DNA of 64,000 nucleotides, from assembly GCA_900454475.1 (NCBI GenBank), contig UGSS01000002.1, forward strand, positions 1,197,605 through 1,261,604, read 5' to 3'. This stretch comes from [Pasteurella] mairii. Its GTDB lineage: Bacteria; Pseudomonadota; Gammaproteobacteria; Enterobacterales; Pasteurellaceae. Numbering within the stretch: the stretch's first letter is position 1; the number at the start of each line of letters is the position of its first letter. Positions 11,671 through 21,005 of the stretch are shown in pieces. The position numbers and the translations under genes were made by a program. The notes beneath the pieces were generated by a model. That model was not told the origin of the DNA. It saw nothing but the letters and a program-made list of their open reading frames with translations, and searched no databases.

Positions 11671-11719
11671 AGTATATACTCTTTGAATAATTAGTCAAAT
11701 AAATGAATAAAAATTCAAT
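11671..11719 (-). promoter_or_regulatory. argD promoter with two tandem ARG boxes
   Basis: TTTGAATAATTAGTCAAA (11682-11699) and AATGAATAAAAATTCAAT (11702-11719) each match 17 of 18 positions of the E. coli ARG box TNTGAATWWWWATTCANW and lie 2 bp apart, the usual tandem arrangement for an ArgR hexamer. On the minus strand TTGACT (11698-11693) and TATACT (11676-11671), 16 bp apart, make a good sigma-70 promoter inside the first box, so bound ArgR would block argD transcription. Confidence 0.75.
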
Positions 11720-13170
11720 TAATTGGTGCCGCCCACGGTGATTTTTTCAATTTTTAACGCCGGCTGACCTACGCCCACCGGTACGCTTTGTCCTTCTTTG
11801 CCGCAAACGCCAATGCCATGATCTAATTCTACTTCGTCTGCGACCATCGAAATATTTTGCATGACTTCAATACCGCTGCCGATAAGCGTTGCGCCTTTCA
11901 CCGGCTTGGTAATTTTACCTTTTTCAATAAGGTAGGCTTCAGAGGTGGAGAAAACAAATTTGCCGGAAGTGATATCCACTTGACCGCCACCAAAGTGCGG
12001 TGCAAAAATGCCACGATCTACGGACGCGATCAAATCATCAAATTTACTTTTTCCCGCCAACATATAAGTATTGGTCATCCGCGGCATCGGCAAATGGGCA
12101 TAAGATTCGCGACGTCCATTGCCGGTTGGTTGGGTTCCCATTAAGCGAGCATTCATTTTATCTTGCATATAACCTTGCAAAATTCCTTCTTTAATCAACG
12201 TGTTACATTGACTTGGTACGCCCTCATCGTCAATGGTGAGGGAACCACGTCGATTTGGCAGCGTCCCATCATCAACAATGGTACACAGCGGTGAGGTGAC
12301 CAATTCGCCAATTTTTCCGCTGAATAATGAACTTTCTTTGCGGTTAAAATCGCCCTCTAAACCATGCCCAACTGCTTCATGCAATAAAACACCCGGCCAG
12401 CCCGCGCCTAATACCACCGGCATTAAACCGGCAGGAGTAGGCACTGCGCTAAGATTGACTAAGGCTTGACGCACTGCCTGTTTGGTAAAATAAACCGCTC
12501 TTATTTCGTTTTGATAAGGTTCAAAGAACCAATCTAAGCCAAAACGTCCCCCCAATCCGGCACCGCCGCGTTCTCGTTTTCCATCTTGTTCCACCAGTAC
12601 GGAAATAGATAAACGCACTAACGGGCGAATATCGGCGGCTAGCGTACCATCGGTAGCAACGACTAAGACTTCTTCATATACGGAACTTACACTGGCAGAA
12701 ACTTGAATCACTCGAGGATCTTCGGAACGTGCCACGTGATCTACTAAATGTAGCAATTCAATTTTTTTCTCTTTGCTTAAACTGTCTAGCGGGTTAATGG
12801 CTTGGTAGCGTAAGATGGGCTCTACTGGATTAAAAGCATTTGGCGTAATGATATTTCCTTGTTTGATTTGAGCAATACCTTTGACCGCATTGGCGCATTG
12901 TTTTAATCCTGCCAGTGTGATTTGATCAGAATAGGCAAAGCCCGTTTTTTCGCCGCTTACTGCGCGCACACCGACGCCACGATCAATATGAAATCCACCC
13001 TCTTTGATGATGCTATCTTCGAGTACCCAGTTTTCATCTTGGCTTAATTGAAAATAGAGATCGGCATAATCTAAATGCCGATGAGAAAGTTGATCGAAAA
13101 TATTGGATAAATCCTGTAGCGCAAGTTGGCTCGGTGCGAGCAAAGATTGAGTTACTTTATTTAATAACAT
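11719..13170 (-). CDS. tldD: Metalloprotease TldD
   Basis: TldD pairs with TldE/PmbA to form a zinc protease that degrades unfolded peptides and matures some ribosomal peptides. The metal-binding motif [11 protein letters not shown] is present, with the C-terminal metal-ligand region [20 protein letters not shown]. 483 residues is the family length. It is upstream of argD on the same strand, but the argD promoter between them makes argD separately regulated. Confidence 0.95.
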   Translation of the reverse strand: MLLNKVTQSLLAPSQLALQDLSNIFDQLSHRHLDYADLYFQLSQDENWVLEDSIIKEGGFHIDRGVGVRAVSGEKTGFAYSDQITLAGLKQCANAVKGIAQIKQGNIITPNAFNPVEPILRYQAINPLDSLSKEKKIELLHLVDHVARSEDPRVIQVSASVSSVYEEVLVVATDGTLAADIRPLVRLSISVLVEQDGKRERGGAGLGGRFGLDWFFEPYQNEIRAVYFTKQAVRQALVNLSAVPTPAGLMPVVLGAGWPGVLLHEAVGHGLEGDFNRKESSLFSGKIGELVTSPLCTIVDDGTLPNRRGSLTIDDEGVPSQCNTLIKEGILQGYMQDKMNARLMGTQPTGNGRRESYAHLPMPRMTNTYMLAGKSKFDDLIASVDRGIFAPHFGGGQVDITSGKFVFSTSEAYLIEKGKITKPVKGATLIGSGIEVMQNISMVADEVELDHGIGVCGKEGQSVPVGVGQPALKIEKITVGGTN

Positions 13171-13232
13171 AGGGTTGTCTCGGAATACTGTCTTTGTTTA
13201 AATACGTAGAATCGCGTTAATTATTGGAAAGC

Positions 13233-13251
13233 GCTCCATCAATGATGGAGC
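13233..13251. repeat. Perfect inverted repeat upstream of tldD
   Basis: GCTCCATCA-A-TGATGGAGC is a perfect 9+9 palindrome with one central base, in the gap between the uvrD 3' end and the tldD start. It lacks a T-run on either side, so an operator or an mRNA 5' hairpin is as likely as a terminator. Confidence 0.5.
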
Positions 13252-13349
13252 AGAGTATAACATTGATTATAGGGATAAACTATCTTGTTAAAACATGAAA
13301 AAATTTGACCGCACTTTGGGGCAAATTACGCATGGATAATTTATCCGTA

Positions 13350-15536
13350 CTAATTTGTTAGCGTCAATTTTGCCAAATGAGCAATGAGCCATTTAATCCC
13401 TTGCCCTTGGAAAGCAATTTGCAAACGGGTATTATTTTCCGCACCTTCGATATTGATAATTGTCCCTTGACCGAATTTTTCATGTTTGACTTTTTGCCCG
13501 ACACGCCAGCCGCTATCCGATAACAAGGCTTCCTGTTTTAACTGTCCGACCATTGCCTGATTATAGGCGCGCGTCACGGTTCCTCGGATACGCACTTCGC
13601 GCACGCATTCTTTTGGTAATTCATTGAGAAATCGAGAAGGAAAGTGTCGTTCTTCTTTGGCGTATAAACGACGACTTTCGGCATAGCATAGGGTCAATTT
13701 TTGTTTGGCGCGTGTAATACCAACATAAGCCAAACGGCGTTCTTCTTCTAAACGTTCCATATCCATCATGGAGCGACTACTTGGAAAAATTTCTTCTTCC
13801 ATTCCCACGATAAACACGCGTGGAAATTCCAGTCCTTTGGAGGAGTGCAACGTCATCATTTCGACATAAGATTGATGTGGTGAGGCTTGTTCTTCACCTG
13901 CCTCCAGCGAGGCGTGGGTTAAAAATGCTGTCAAGTCCGTCATCTCTTCGGCTTCGTCCGGTTTGATAAATTCTTTGGTCGCATTGACCAATTCTTCCAA
14001 GTTTTCAATGCGCACTTCACCTTTTTCGCCTTTCTCTTGTTGATACATCGTGTATAAACCGGAATGTTTGATCACAAAATCGGTTTGTTCAAACAGTGGC
14101 ATTTCTTCCGTATCGTGATGCAAGGAATTGACTAGTTCAATAAAGCGCAACAGGGCGGTTGCGGAACGAGATGCCAGCATATTTTCTTGAATGGCAATGT
14201 GGGTCGCTTGCCATAATGTTAGTTGTCGCTCGCGGGCGATATTACGCAAAATATCTAAGGTACGATCGCCGATACTGCGTGCCGGCGTATTGACCACCCG
14301 TTCAAAAGCTGCGTCATCTTGTCGATTAGCGATTAAGCGTAAATAAGCCAGCGCATCTTTAATTTCTTGACGTTCAAAAAAGCGCATTCCGCCATAAATC
14401 CGATAGGGAATATTGGCGCGAATTAAGGCTTCTTCCAGTACGCGAGATTGACTGTTACTGCGATATAAAATCGCGCAGTCATCCAACTTTCCACCATCCT
14501 CAAGCCAACGGTTAATTTGACTGGCAACAAATAACGCCTCATCCAACTCATTAAACGCCGCATAAACATCAATTGGATCGCCTTGTTCGCCGGCAGTCCA
14601 AAGATTTTTCCCTAACCGATTGGAGTTATTGGCAATTAATTGGTTAGCACTTTGCAAAATATTACCGGTTGAACGGTAGTTTTGTTCCAAACGGATCGTT
14701 TGCGCTTGAGAAAAATCTTGTAGAAAACGATGGATATTTTTTATTTTCGCACCGCGCCAACCATAAATGGATTGATCATCATCGCCGACAATCATCACTT
14801 TGCCATGTTCACCTGCCAATAATTTAATCCATGCATATTGAATATTATTGGTATCTTGGAATTCGTCCACCAGAATATGCTGAAATCGTTGTTGATAACG
14901 TTGTAAAATCAACGGTTTTTTTAGAAATAATTCATAGGCTCGCAATAATAATTCGGCAAAATCCACCAAACCGGCACGATCGCAAGCATCTTGATAAATT
15001 TTATAAATTTTAATCCATTCCCGTTCTTCACGATCATTATTGTCATCAATTTGATGTGGGCGCAAACCTTCTTCTTTTTTATTATTAATGTACCAGCAGG
15101 CTTGTTTGTAAGGATAGATTTTTTCATCGTATTGATGCGATTTCATTAAACGTTTGACTAAACGGAGTTGATCTTCGCTGTCTAAAATTTGAAAATCTTG
15201 CGGCAATCCGGCATCTAGGTGATGCGCGCGTAATAGGCGATGGGCAATACTGTGGAAAGTGCCTACCCACATTCCGAATAAGCGTTGGGAAGAATATTTA
15301 GCGAGGGTGTTTTCTATACGAGAACGCATCTCGGCAGCCGCTTTGTTAGTAAAGGTTACTGCTAACATACTGCCTTCTGAAATATTTTCGACCGCAACTA
15401 GCCACGTAATACGATAGGTCAATACTCTTGTTTTTCCGCTCCCAGCACCGGCTAAAACCAAATAATTGCCCAAGGGCGCGGCTACCGCTTCCCGTTGTTT
15501 ATCATTTAATCCGTCAAGTAATTCTGAAATATCCAT
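13350..15536 (-). CDS. uvrD: DNA helicase II UvrD
   Basis: Superfamily 1 3'-5' helicase of nucleotide-excision and mismatch repair. The helicase motifs appear in order: LAGAGSGKTRVLTYRI (Walker A, about 28-43), VTFTNKAAAEM, VDEFQDTNNIQY (Walker B), IVGDDDQSIYGWRGA, LEQNYRSTGNI, MTLHSSKGLEFPRVFIVGME and VGITRAKQKL. The C-terminus ends in a Tudor-like tail (GQKVKHEKFGQGTIINIEG) as in E. coli UvrD. 728 residues is the family length. A LexA-type box lies just upstream of the start. Confidence 0.97.
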   Translation of the reverse strand: MDISELLDGLNDKQREAVAAPLGNYLVLAGAGSGKTRVLTYRITWLVAVENISEGSMLAVTFTNKAAAEMRSRIENTLAKYSSQRLFGMWVGTFHSIAHRLLRAHHLDAGLPQDFQILDSEDQLRLVKRLMKSHQYDEKIYPYKQACWYINNKKEEGLRPHQIDDNNDREEREWIKIYKIYQDACDRAGLVDFAELLLRAYELFLKKPLILQRYQQRFQHILVDEFQDTNNIQYAWIKLLAGEHGKVMIVGDDDQSIYGWRGAKIKNIHRFLQDFSQAQTIRLEQNYRSTGNILQSANQLIANNSNRLGKNLWTAGEQGDPIDVYAAFNELDEALFVASQINRWLEDGGKLDDCAILYRSNSQSRVLEEALIRANIPYRIYGGMRFFERQEIKDALAYLRLIANRQDDAAFERVVNTPARSIGDRTLDILRNIARERQLTLWQATHIAIQENMLASRSATALLRFIELVNSLHHDTEEMPLFEQTDFVIKHSGLYTMYQQEKGEKGEVRIENLEELVNATKEFIKPDEAEEMTDLTAFLTHASLEAGEEQASPHQSYVEMMTLHSSKGLEFPRVFIVGMEEEIFPSSRSMMDMERLEEERRLAYVGITRAKQKLTLCYAESRRLYAKEERHFPSRFLNELPKECVREVRIRGTVTRAYNQAMVGQLKQEALLSDSGWRVGQKVKHEKFGQGTIINIEGAENNTRLQIAFQGQGIKWLIAHLAKLTLTN

Positions 15537-15546
15537 TCGCTCACCA

Positions 15547-15562
15547 CTGTTTTTTTATACAG
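15547..15562 (-). promoter_or_regulatory. LexA (SOS) box upstream of uvrD
   Basis: CTGT-N8-ACAG occurs at 15547-15562 (CTGTTTTTTTATACAG), 11 bp before the uvrD start codon. This matches the LexA half-sites CTGT/ACAG with the correct 8-base spacing and an AT-rich centre. E. coli uvrD is LexA-regulated, so placement and motif agree. Confidence 0.7.
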
Positions 15563-15593
15563 CTTGATTATATGTAGTTTTTGTATTGAGTGC

Positions 15594-15621
15594 AATAAAA
15601 AGGTGCAAATTGTTGCACCTT
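15594..15621 (-). terminator. Terminator of the glycosyltransferase operon
   Basis: Read on the minus strand, a 9-bp stem AAGGTGCAA/TTGCACCTT with a 4-base loop is followed by TTTATTG. It lies 14 bp after the last gene of the polysaccharide locus. Confidence 0.7.
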
Positions 15622-15634
15622 GAGTTCATATTGG

Positions 15635-16585
15635 CTACTTTTTTATTTTGCCCAAACTGACGATAAAAAGCAGTAATCGTACGACATTCTTTATTCTAGG
15701 ATAATAGCGCAAACAAGCTAGCATGGAAGTAAAATATTGACCTTTGAGTTGTCGGGCATCAAAGTGAATATAATAATATAAAAGTGCGGTCATTTTTTTG
15801 CGATATTTGGCTAAAATATGTTGAGCAAATGACGGATTGTCAATTTGATTTAAATAAGCAATTACTTTTTTATTCGAGGAAATTCGTGCTTGAATTTTAT
15901 TTTCTGCAATTTCTCTTGTCACTGAATTTACATTATTAAAATAAAAATAATAAGGTTTTTTCAATGATCCTTGGCTATTTTTTGCATTCATGCTTAACGC
16001 AAATAAAAATAACAAATCTTCCGAGCAAATAATACGTTGTTCAATAAAATATAATTGTTTAAATGTGTTTTTCGCTATCGTCGTTTTAATTAATTTTCCC
16101 CACATAGTCCAAATTAAATGTGACGAATGTGAGAAAATATCCGACATAATTTCGCTATGTTGACAAGATTTTTCAGAACCGCTATAAATTAATCCGTTGG
16201 GTTGGGGATAACTTTCGCCAGCAAAGTGAAATAAGTCAATTTCTGGTTGATGTTTGATTTGTTCATACAAAAATTGACAGCAATCTTTATCTAAAAAATC
16301 ATCTCCGTCAACATATAAAATATAATCGCCCAACGCGGATAAGGTTCCTTGTTGGCGAGAATGAAAAACGCCTTTATTAACTTGATTATCTAGGATTTTT
16401 ATTCTTGTATCTTGAGCCGCATAAAATTGCACCAAAGCGATGGAATTATCGTTTCCTTTATCATCTACCACAATAATTTCAATATCGGGAAAAGATTGAT
16501 TAATACAAGAGGTTAAACAACGTTCTATATAGGGCGCGACGTTGTACACCGGAATAATAATCGAAATAAAAGGTTTAGTTATCAT
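15635..16585 (-). CDS. Glycosyltransferase family 2
   Basis: A GT-A fold sugar transferase, 316 residues. The N-terminal block FISIIIPVYNVAPYIERCL and IEIIVVDDKGNDNS form the nucleotide-sugar site, and YILYVDGDDFLDKDCC carries the metal-binding acidic motif. A hydrophobic, basic C-terminal end (RLLLFIVSLGKIKK) suggests membrane attachment. Its 5' end overlaps the GT25 gene by 11 bases. With its neighbours it probably builds part of the lipooligosaccharide or another surface glycan; the sugar and linkage are unknown. Base composition is markedly more AT-rich than the flanking uvrD and rlmM. Confidence 0.88.
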   Translation of the reverse strand: MITKPFISIIIPVYNVAPYIERCLTSCINQSFPDIEIIVVDDKGNDNSIALVQFYAAQDTRIKILDNQVNKGVFHSRQQGTLSALGDYILYVDGDDFLDKDCCQFLYEQIKHQPEIDLFHFAGESYPQPNGLIYSGSEKSCQHSEIMSDIFSHSSHLIWTMWGKLIKTTIAKNTFKQLYFIEQRIICSEDLLFLFALSMNAKNSQGSLKKPYYFYFNNVNSVTREIAENKIQARISSNKKVIAYLNQIDNPSFAQHILAKYRKKMTALLYYYIHFDARQLKGQYFTSMLACLRYYPRIKNVVRLLLFIVSLGKIKK

Positions 16586-17366
16586 ATTTTTTTACGGGTA
16601 ATAAGGCTTTAAAAAATAAATAAGCTTTTTTTAATGCTTTTCTACCAACAGGTCCGATTAATTTTTTCAAATAATAAAAACGCACATTTTCAATTACCCG
16701 TTCTTCCGTATTACGGACGGTCGATTCAAAAGGGATCACTACTTTAATTGGCGTTGGAATCATGGCATAGACATTAGAAAACTCACCGCTTCCCGTATAT
16801 AAATCAATCGGCATACTCATCGGCGAAATTGCCTTTAATAATTTTGTTGCGCCTTTTTTATTAATTAAATAAGCGTGTGTACCATAGCCATAATCTGATA
16901 AACGACATAATTTAAAGGTGTCGTTTAATTTATGTTGATCCCAAAAGCTGGTTGGCGATTGTACTTCTTGTGTGCCGATATAATCCGCGTAATGTCCTAA
17001 TAAAACCAAATCCCAATGAGAAGGGAATTTATCAATTAATGCAATGGCTTCTTCGAAATTTTTTTCAAATGCTACGTCATCTTCTAATACCAATGCTTGC
17101 TCGATATTATGTGCCAACATATATTCATAAATTGCTTTATGGCTTAATGCACAACCAATTTCACCTCTTTTTAGGCTACGCTGAATTTTTTGCTGCGCTG
17201 CGGCATCATCATAAACAGAAACTACATATTCTTCCGATAAATCTTTACCATAAACCGCATCAATAAATATCGGATCAATTTGATTTTCTTGACACAACGT
17301 AATCATATAATTACGTCTATCAACAGAAGTTTTTAAATTAATAATAAAAACAGTTAAATTTTCCAT
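16575..17366 (-). CDS. Glycosyltransferase family 25 (LOS type)
   Basis: Family 25 enzymes (LgtB/Lex2B/LpsA type) add galactose or glucose to the lipooligosaccharide of Haemophilus, Neisseria and relatives. Visible features are LTVFIINLKTSVDRRNYM at the N-terminus, RGEIGCALSHKAIYEYML, and the acidic motif ALVLEDDVAFEKNFEEAI. 263 residues is typical. It lies between the GT2 gene (11-base overlap) and the pyruvyl-transferase-family gene (21-bp gap). I see no tetranucleotide repeat that would make it phase-variable. Confidence 0.9.
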   Translation of the reverse strand: MENLTVFIINLKTSVDRRNYMITLCQENQIDPIFIDAVYGKDLSEEYVVSVYDDAAAQQKIQRSLKRGEIGCALSHKAIYEYMLAHNIEQALVLEDDVAFEKNFEEAIALIDKFPSHWDLVLLGHYADYIGTQEVQSPTSFWDQHKLNDTFKLCRLSDYGYGTHAYLINKKGATKLLKAISPMSMPIDLYTGSGEFSNVYAMIPTPIKVVIPFESTVRNTEERVIENVRFYYLKKLIGPVGRKALKKAYLFFKALLPVKKYDN

Positions 17367-17387
17367 TTTTGTTCAGCCTTTTATTTA

Positions 17388-18371
17388 TTAAACGGATTCT
17401 TTATTTTCAAGTTGGTATTTTTTAGCAAAATCCACATCATAAGTCCATTTTTCATAATAGCCGAAATTTTTGCCATATGAATTATTACACACTTCATTCG
17501 GTAATTCTAATAAGCAGGAAAAAATATGTCCATGTAAACGGCTGGTTACTACTTTATCATAAGAAGAAAATAGCTTGATCATTCTGTTGACAATGCGATT
17601 CGAATGATTAAACCAAATTGTATTAACCGCATCTTTTATCCATTTTGCTTGATATTTTTGACCGATTGCCGATAGCACATTACTTAATTTCAGTACCACT
17701 CTATCTTGGAAATTAATCACATCTTCCCAATCGCGGACGATATCTTGTGTGCTTAATGTAGCTTGAATATTTCGTTCAATATCACTGGCTTCAATATCTT
17801 TGCGTAAAAAATATAAGGTATTATTTTTATTTGGATCTTGCGCTTTTATTGGTAATGAACCGTATAATTGATGTGCCATATCCGGCGATAAAAATACATG
17901 ATTTGAAAAGGCAGACATAATGCCTTTCGTCATATCATCACGTGCAAATAAATAACATTGAGGATGAGCTTGAAAAATATCGGAAGAGATTTTTAAATTT
18001 TCTGATTTTGAAAAAAAGGCAGTTTGCGGTAGCACGATAATTCGGTTTTGTGGAAAATGAATTACTAAATCCTCTCGTAATTTTTGTTGATCCGGATAGA
18101 GATCACCAAAATTGCCGCCACCATGGCATAATAATGTAGTTTTAGGGGTAATTAATTGTTTGATTTCATTAATATCAAAGGTGGGAATACATCTTCTTAA
18201 ACGCACATTAATATTATAATCTTTGAAAAATTGTTCAGTTCCTAAATAAATTAATAAATCCCCTACATTAGTATGTAGCGGATAATCAAAATACATAACA
18301 TCATTTTTATCTTCGATTAATTCACAAATTTGACTTAATTGTGATTTTAATAAGGTTAATTTGTTATTCAT
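17388..18371 (-). CDS. Polysaccharide pyruvyl transferase family protein
   Basis: Members of this family add ketal-linked pyruvate or, in some clades, act as other transferases in capsule and LOS synthesis. The block YPLHTNVGDLLIYLGTEQFF and TTLLCHGGGNFGDLYPDQ, followed by IIVLPQTAFF and SRLHGHIFSCLLELP, is the family signature. I start at ATG 18371 (MNNKLTLLKSQLSQ, 327 residues). The frame stays open to a TTG at 18479, with another ATG at 18452, so a longer protein is possible. First gene of the three-gene locus. Confidence 0.85.
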   Translation of the reverse strand: MNNKLTLLKSQLSQICELIEDKNDVMYFDYPLHTNVGDLLIYLGTEQFFKDYNINVRLRRCIPTFDINEIKQLITPKTTLLCHGGGNFGDLYPDQQKLREDLVIHFPQNRIIVLPQTAFFSKSENLKISSDIFQAHPQCYLFARDDMTKGIMSAFSNHVFLSPDMAHQLYGSLPIKAQDPNKNNTLYFLRKDIEASDIERNIQATLSTQDIVRDWEDVINFQDRVVLKLSNVLSAIGQKYQAKWIKDAVNTIWFNHSNRIVNRMIKLFSSYDKVVTSRLHGHIFSCLLELPNEVCNNSYGKNFGYYEKWTYDVDFAKKYQLENKESV

Positions 18372-18481
18372 TTTTACTCTTACTTTATCATCAAAAGGGT
18401 ACTTGAAAATTGCCTTGCTTGGCTTCTTTGCAAGATAAGAAAAATGGCTCATTCTAAATCTTAGCGTATAAAAAACCAAGC

Positions 18482-18510
18482 AATATCCATAAAATTTACA
18501 CTTTTGACAA
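18482..18510 (-). promoter_or_regulatory. Predicted promoter of the polysaccharide locus
   Basis: On the minus strand TTGTCA (18510-18505) and GATATT (18487-18482) are separated by 17 bp, upstream of the pyruvyl-transferase gene. The -10 is imperfect. Confidence 0.35.
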
Positions 18511-18542
18511 TGAAATTAGCATAATCACTTTATGCCATCAAA

Positions 18543-19640
18543 TTATCCTTTATTTTTCAAGCGAATATAAACCGTGACTTCTTCGCGGTCATGATATAAA
18601 TGTTTGGCGCGGATAAAACAGGGGAGCTCCTGTTGCAATAAGTCGTCTTCAATACGTTGTAAACATTGTTGTACTTCTACATAACGCTTTTTCATCGGCA
18701 ATTTAAGATTAAAAATACTTTCGCGACACCAACCGTTGATAAACCATTTGCTAATTAACGCGGCGACGCGGCTTGGTTGTTCTACCATATCACATACTAA
18801 CCAATCTATTTTTTGTTTTTTAGGCGGTTGGAATTTAAACCCATCTTCAGGGCAATGTTCAATTCTTCCGGTTTCATGCAGACTATCTGCCATTTTCCCA
18901 TGATCGACGGCATACACAAACAAACCACGTTTCACCAATTGATAAGTCCAGCCACCCGGACAGGCGCCCAGATCAACCGCATACATGGTATCGTTCAATC
19001 TTGCCGATTCTTCCTCTTTCGGAATAAAGGTTAAAATAGCTTCTTCTAATTTTAAGGTGGAACGACTTGGGGCATCTGTTGGAAATTTTAAACGAGGGAT
19101 GCCCATAAAATGGGCTGAATGGTTGCGATTATAGGAATATCCGACATAGCAATTGGTCGCATTAATGAAAAAAATGTGCAAAGTTAGACCGCACTTTTTC
19201 CCCGCAGAAGCATTTAACCAACCTTGTTTTTTCAAGGCTTGGCGCAACGGAACGGTAAATTTGCGACAAAAGGCCAATAAGGCTTTATCTTCATTCGTAT
19301 CGGCGGTCTCAACGAGTAATTCGTCACTTAAACTTAAATCGATCTGATGTGCAAGTGATTGATATTGTTGCACAATCGGCGAAATGCGATCTTCTGGTGT
19401 TAGATCGTGTAATAAATCGGAAACGACAACCAGTTGGCGCACAAAAATCCATTGATGAAAAGGAATTTCACGCGCCAGTCGATCAGCCTCACCCACTTGA
19501 TAGCATTCAAATATCACATAACCTGATTGTTCTACTACGCGAGCGAACCCAAAGATCCCAAGTGCGGTCGCTTTTTCATTTATTTCTGCCGCCACTTCTT
19601 TTTCAAAACCGGCGCGGCAATATAATGCTAATTTATTCAT
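18543..19640 (-). CDS. rlmM: 23S rRNA 2'-O-ribose C2498 methyltransferase RlmM
   Basis: Methylates the ribose of C2498 in 23S rRNA using SAM. A THUMP-like N-terminal part ([20 protein letters not shown]) is followed by a Rossmann methyltransferase with the SAM loop [19 protein letters not shown] and [13 protein letters not shown] start at ATG 19640, giving 365 residues like E. coli; the open frame runs 50 residues further upstream, through the gcvA 3' end, with no homology. The start overlaps the gcvA stop by 8 bases (ATGAATAA), so the two are co-transcribed. Confidence 0.95.
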   Translation of the reverse strand: MNKLALYCRAGFEKEVAAEINEKATALGIFGFARVVEQSGYVIFECYQVGEADRLAREIPFHQWIFVRQLVVVSDLLHDLTPEDRISPIVQQYQSLAHQIDLSLSDELLVETADTNEDKALLAFCRKFTVPLRQALKKQGWLNASAGKKCGLTLHIFFINATNCYVGYSYNRNHSAHFMGIPRLKFPTDAPSRSTLKLEEAILTFIPKEEESARLNDTMYAVDLGACPGGWTYQLVKRGLFVYAVDHGKMADSLHETGRIEHCPEDGFKFQPPKKQKIDWLVCDMVEQPSRVAALISKWFINGWCRESIFNLKLPMKKRYVEVQQCLQRIEDDLLQQELPCFIRAKHLYHDREEVTVYIRLKNKG

Positions 19641-20529
19641 CAATTTTATCCTGTGTAATGGATTTTGTGATCCAATCTCTGAACGCCACAATACGTTCGT
19701 TAGTCGTTTGATCAAGATGATTGACCACATAAAAGGATTTCGGATCGGACAAATTGCTCGGCAAAACGACGCGCAAATTGCCATTATCAATCTCTTGCTG
19801 CGCTAATATTTTATTCGCCAATACGATGCCTTGTCCATGCACCGCCGCTTGTAGTGCCATAAAGGTGTGACTAAAGAGCGGACCATGTTGAATATTCATG
19901 CCCTCCAATTGCAAATGATTCATCATATTTTGCCAGTTATCGCGCGTATGAATATGAATAAGTGTATGTTTTTTCAAATCTTCTGCATTTTCTACCGGCG
20001 AGTTTTCGAGTAATTTTGGCGAGGCTAAAATAAGCAATTTTTCTTCCGCCAATTTTTCTACATATAAATTATCCCAATGTCCTCGTCCGTAATAAATCGC
20101 AATATCAACATCTTTACTTAACGCCCCTTCATCTTGATCCACGCCTTTTAAGCGCACTTCAATATCGGGGTAACGACGGTTAAATTCGCTTAAATGCGGT
20201 ACTAACCATTGCATTCCAAAGGTTTGTGGCACGCTAATAGTTAAATGTTTGTCATTTTTTTGTGCCACGATTTTATCCGTCGCTTCGGCGAGTTTGCGTA
20301 AAATTTTGGCGACATCAATAAAATAGGTTTGCCCGATTTCGGTTAATTCTAAGGCTCGATTTTTTCGTTTAAACAGCTCCGTGCCTATAAAATCTTCTAA
20401 TAATTTTATTTGATGGCTCACGGCGGCTTGCGTAACAAACAATTCTTCCGCCGCTTTTGTGAAGCTTAAATGCCTTGCGGAACATTCGAAGGCTTTCAGT
20501 GAATTTAAGGGAGGCAAACGTTTATACAT
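19633..20529 (-). CDS. gcvA: LysR-type regulator GcvA
   Basis: GcvA activates the glycine cleavage operon and the small RNA GcvB when glycine is abundant. The N-terminal winged helix ([20 protein letters not shown], then [16 protein letters not shown]) is close to E. coli GcvA, followed by the LysR effector domain. Start is ATG 20529 ([10 protein letters not shown]) behind GGGAAGAG; the longer reading uses a TTG. 298 residues. It is divergent from the gcvB gene found here (20653-20835), the same layout as in Enterobacteriaceae, which supports the assignment. Confidence 0.93.
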   Translation of the reverse strand: MYKRLPPLNSLKAFECSARHLSFTKAAEELFVTQAAVSHQIKLLEDFIGTELFKRKNRALELTEIGQTYFIDVAKILRKLAEATDKIVAQKNDKHLTISVPQTFGMQWLVPHLSEFNRRYPDIEVRLKGVDQDEGALSKDVDIAIYYGRGHWDNLYVEKLAEEKLLILASPKLLENSPVENAEDLKKHTLIHIHTRDNWQNMMNHLQLEGMNIQHGPLFSHTFMALQAAVHGQGIVLANKILAQQEIDNGNLRVVLPSNLSDPKSFYVVNHLDQTTNERIVAFRDWITKSITQDKIDE

Positions 20530-20617
20530 AACTCTTCCCAATGCTAAAATTTCATTTATAATAAGTAAGATTTTGTTCGGATTAGTTTTTTTTATCCTTC
20601 AGATAAAAAAATATCCT

Positions 20618-20646
20618 TTGTCCAACCTTACCATTCTCACTACAAT
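20618..20646 (+). promoter_or_regulatory. gcvB promoter
   Basis: TTGTCC (20618-20623) and TACAAT (20641-20646) are exactly 17 bp apart and predict a start near 20653. The 120-bp gap to the gcvA start should hold GcvA-binding sites serving both genes. Confidence 0.7.
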
Positions 20647-20652
20647 GCGCAC

Positions 20653-20835
20653 ATACTTAATGATTGGTAATTCCTTACTGGTTAAAGAGTTTCGGACTTA
20701 AGTATGATGTTGTGTTTGCATATTGTTCGGCAAGATTGCCCGAGCAGAGTAACTGATTAAGTTACTCATTTCACTTCCTGTATATTTTTAAACCTAATTA
20801 GGTTACACACCGCTTCTTTGAGGCGGTGTTTTTTT
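20653..20835 (+). ncRNA. gcvB: GcvB small RNA
   Basis: GcvB is an Hfq-dependent RNA that represses many amino-acid transport and synthesis mRNAs. Three GcvB landmarks occur in order: the G/U-rich target-binding stretch TGATGTTGTGTTTGCA (20705-20720), the conserved CACTTCCTGT element (20772-20781), and a terminal hairpin ACACCGC/GCGGTGT (20807-20829) with a T-run. An internal stem GAGTAACT/AGTTACTC lies at 20747-20767. About 183 nt, divergent from gcvA, with a good promoter. The exact 5' end is inferred. Confidence 0.9.
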
Positions 20836-21005
20836 ATCTGCCGAATTTTATCACAATCTCTACCAAATTACCTTTTTAATCTCAGTCATTTTACTTAATC
20901 GTATAAAAAGTAAATATTTTTATAACTAAATTATTTGCAAGCACCCCAGAATGGTGTAGATTAAAAAACACTTTTTATAAATCACTAAATTAAAGGAAAA
21001 ATGAG

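Noticed and set aside
20459-20701. 80-codon ORF upstream of gcvA on the plus strand
   Set aside because: It covers the gcvA 5' end in antisense and the start of GcvB; no protein-like pattern or ribosome site.
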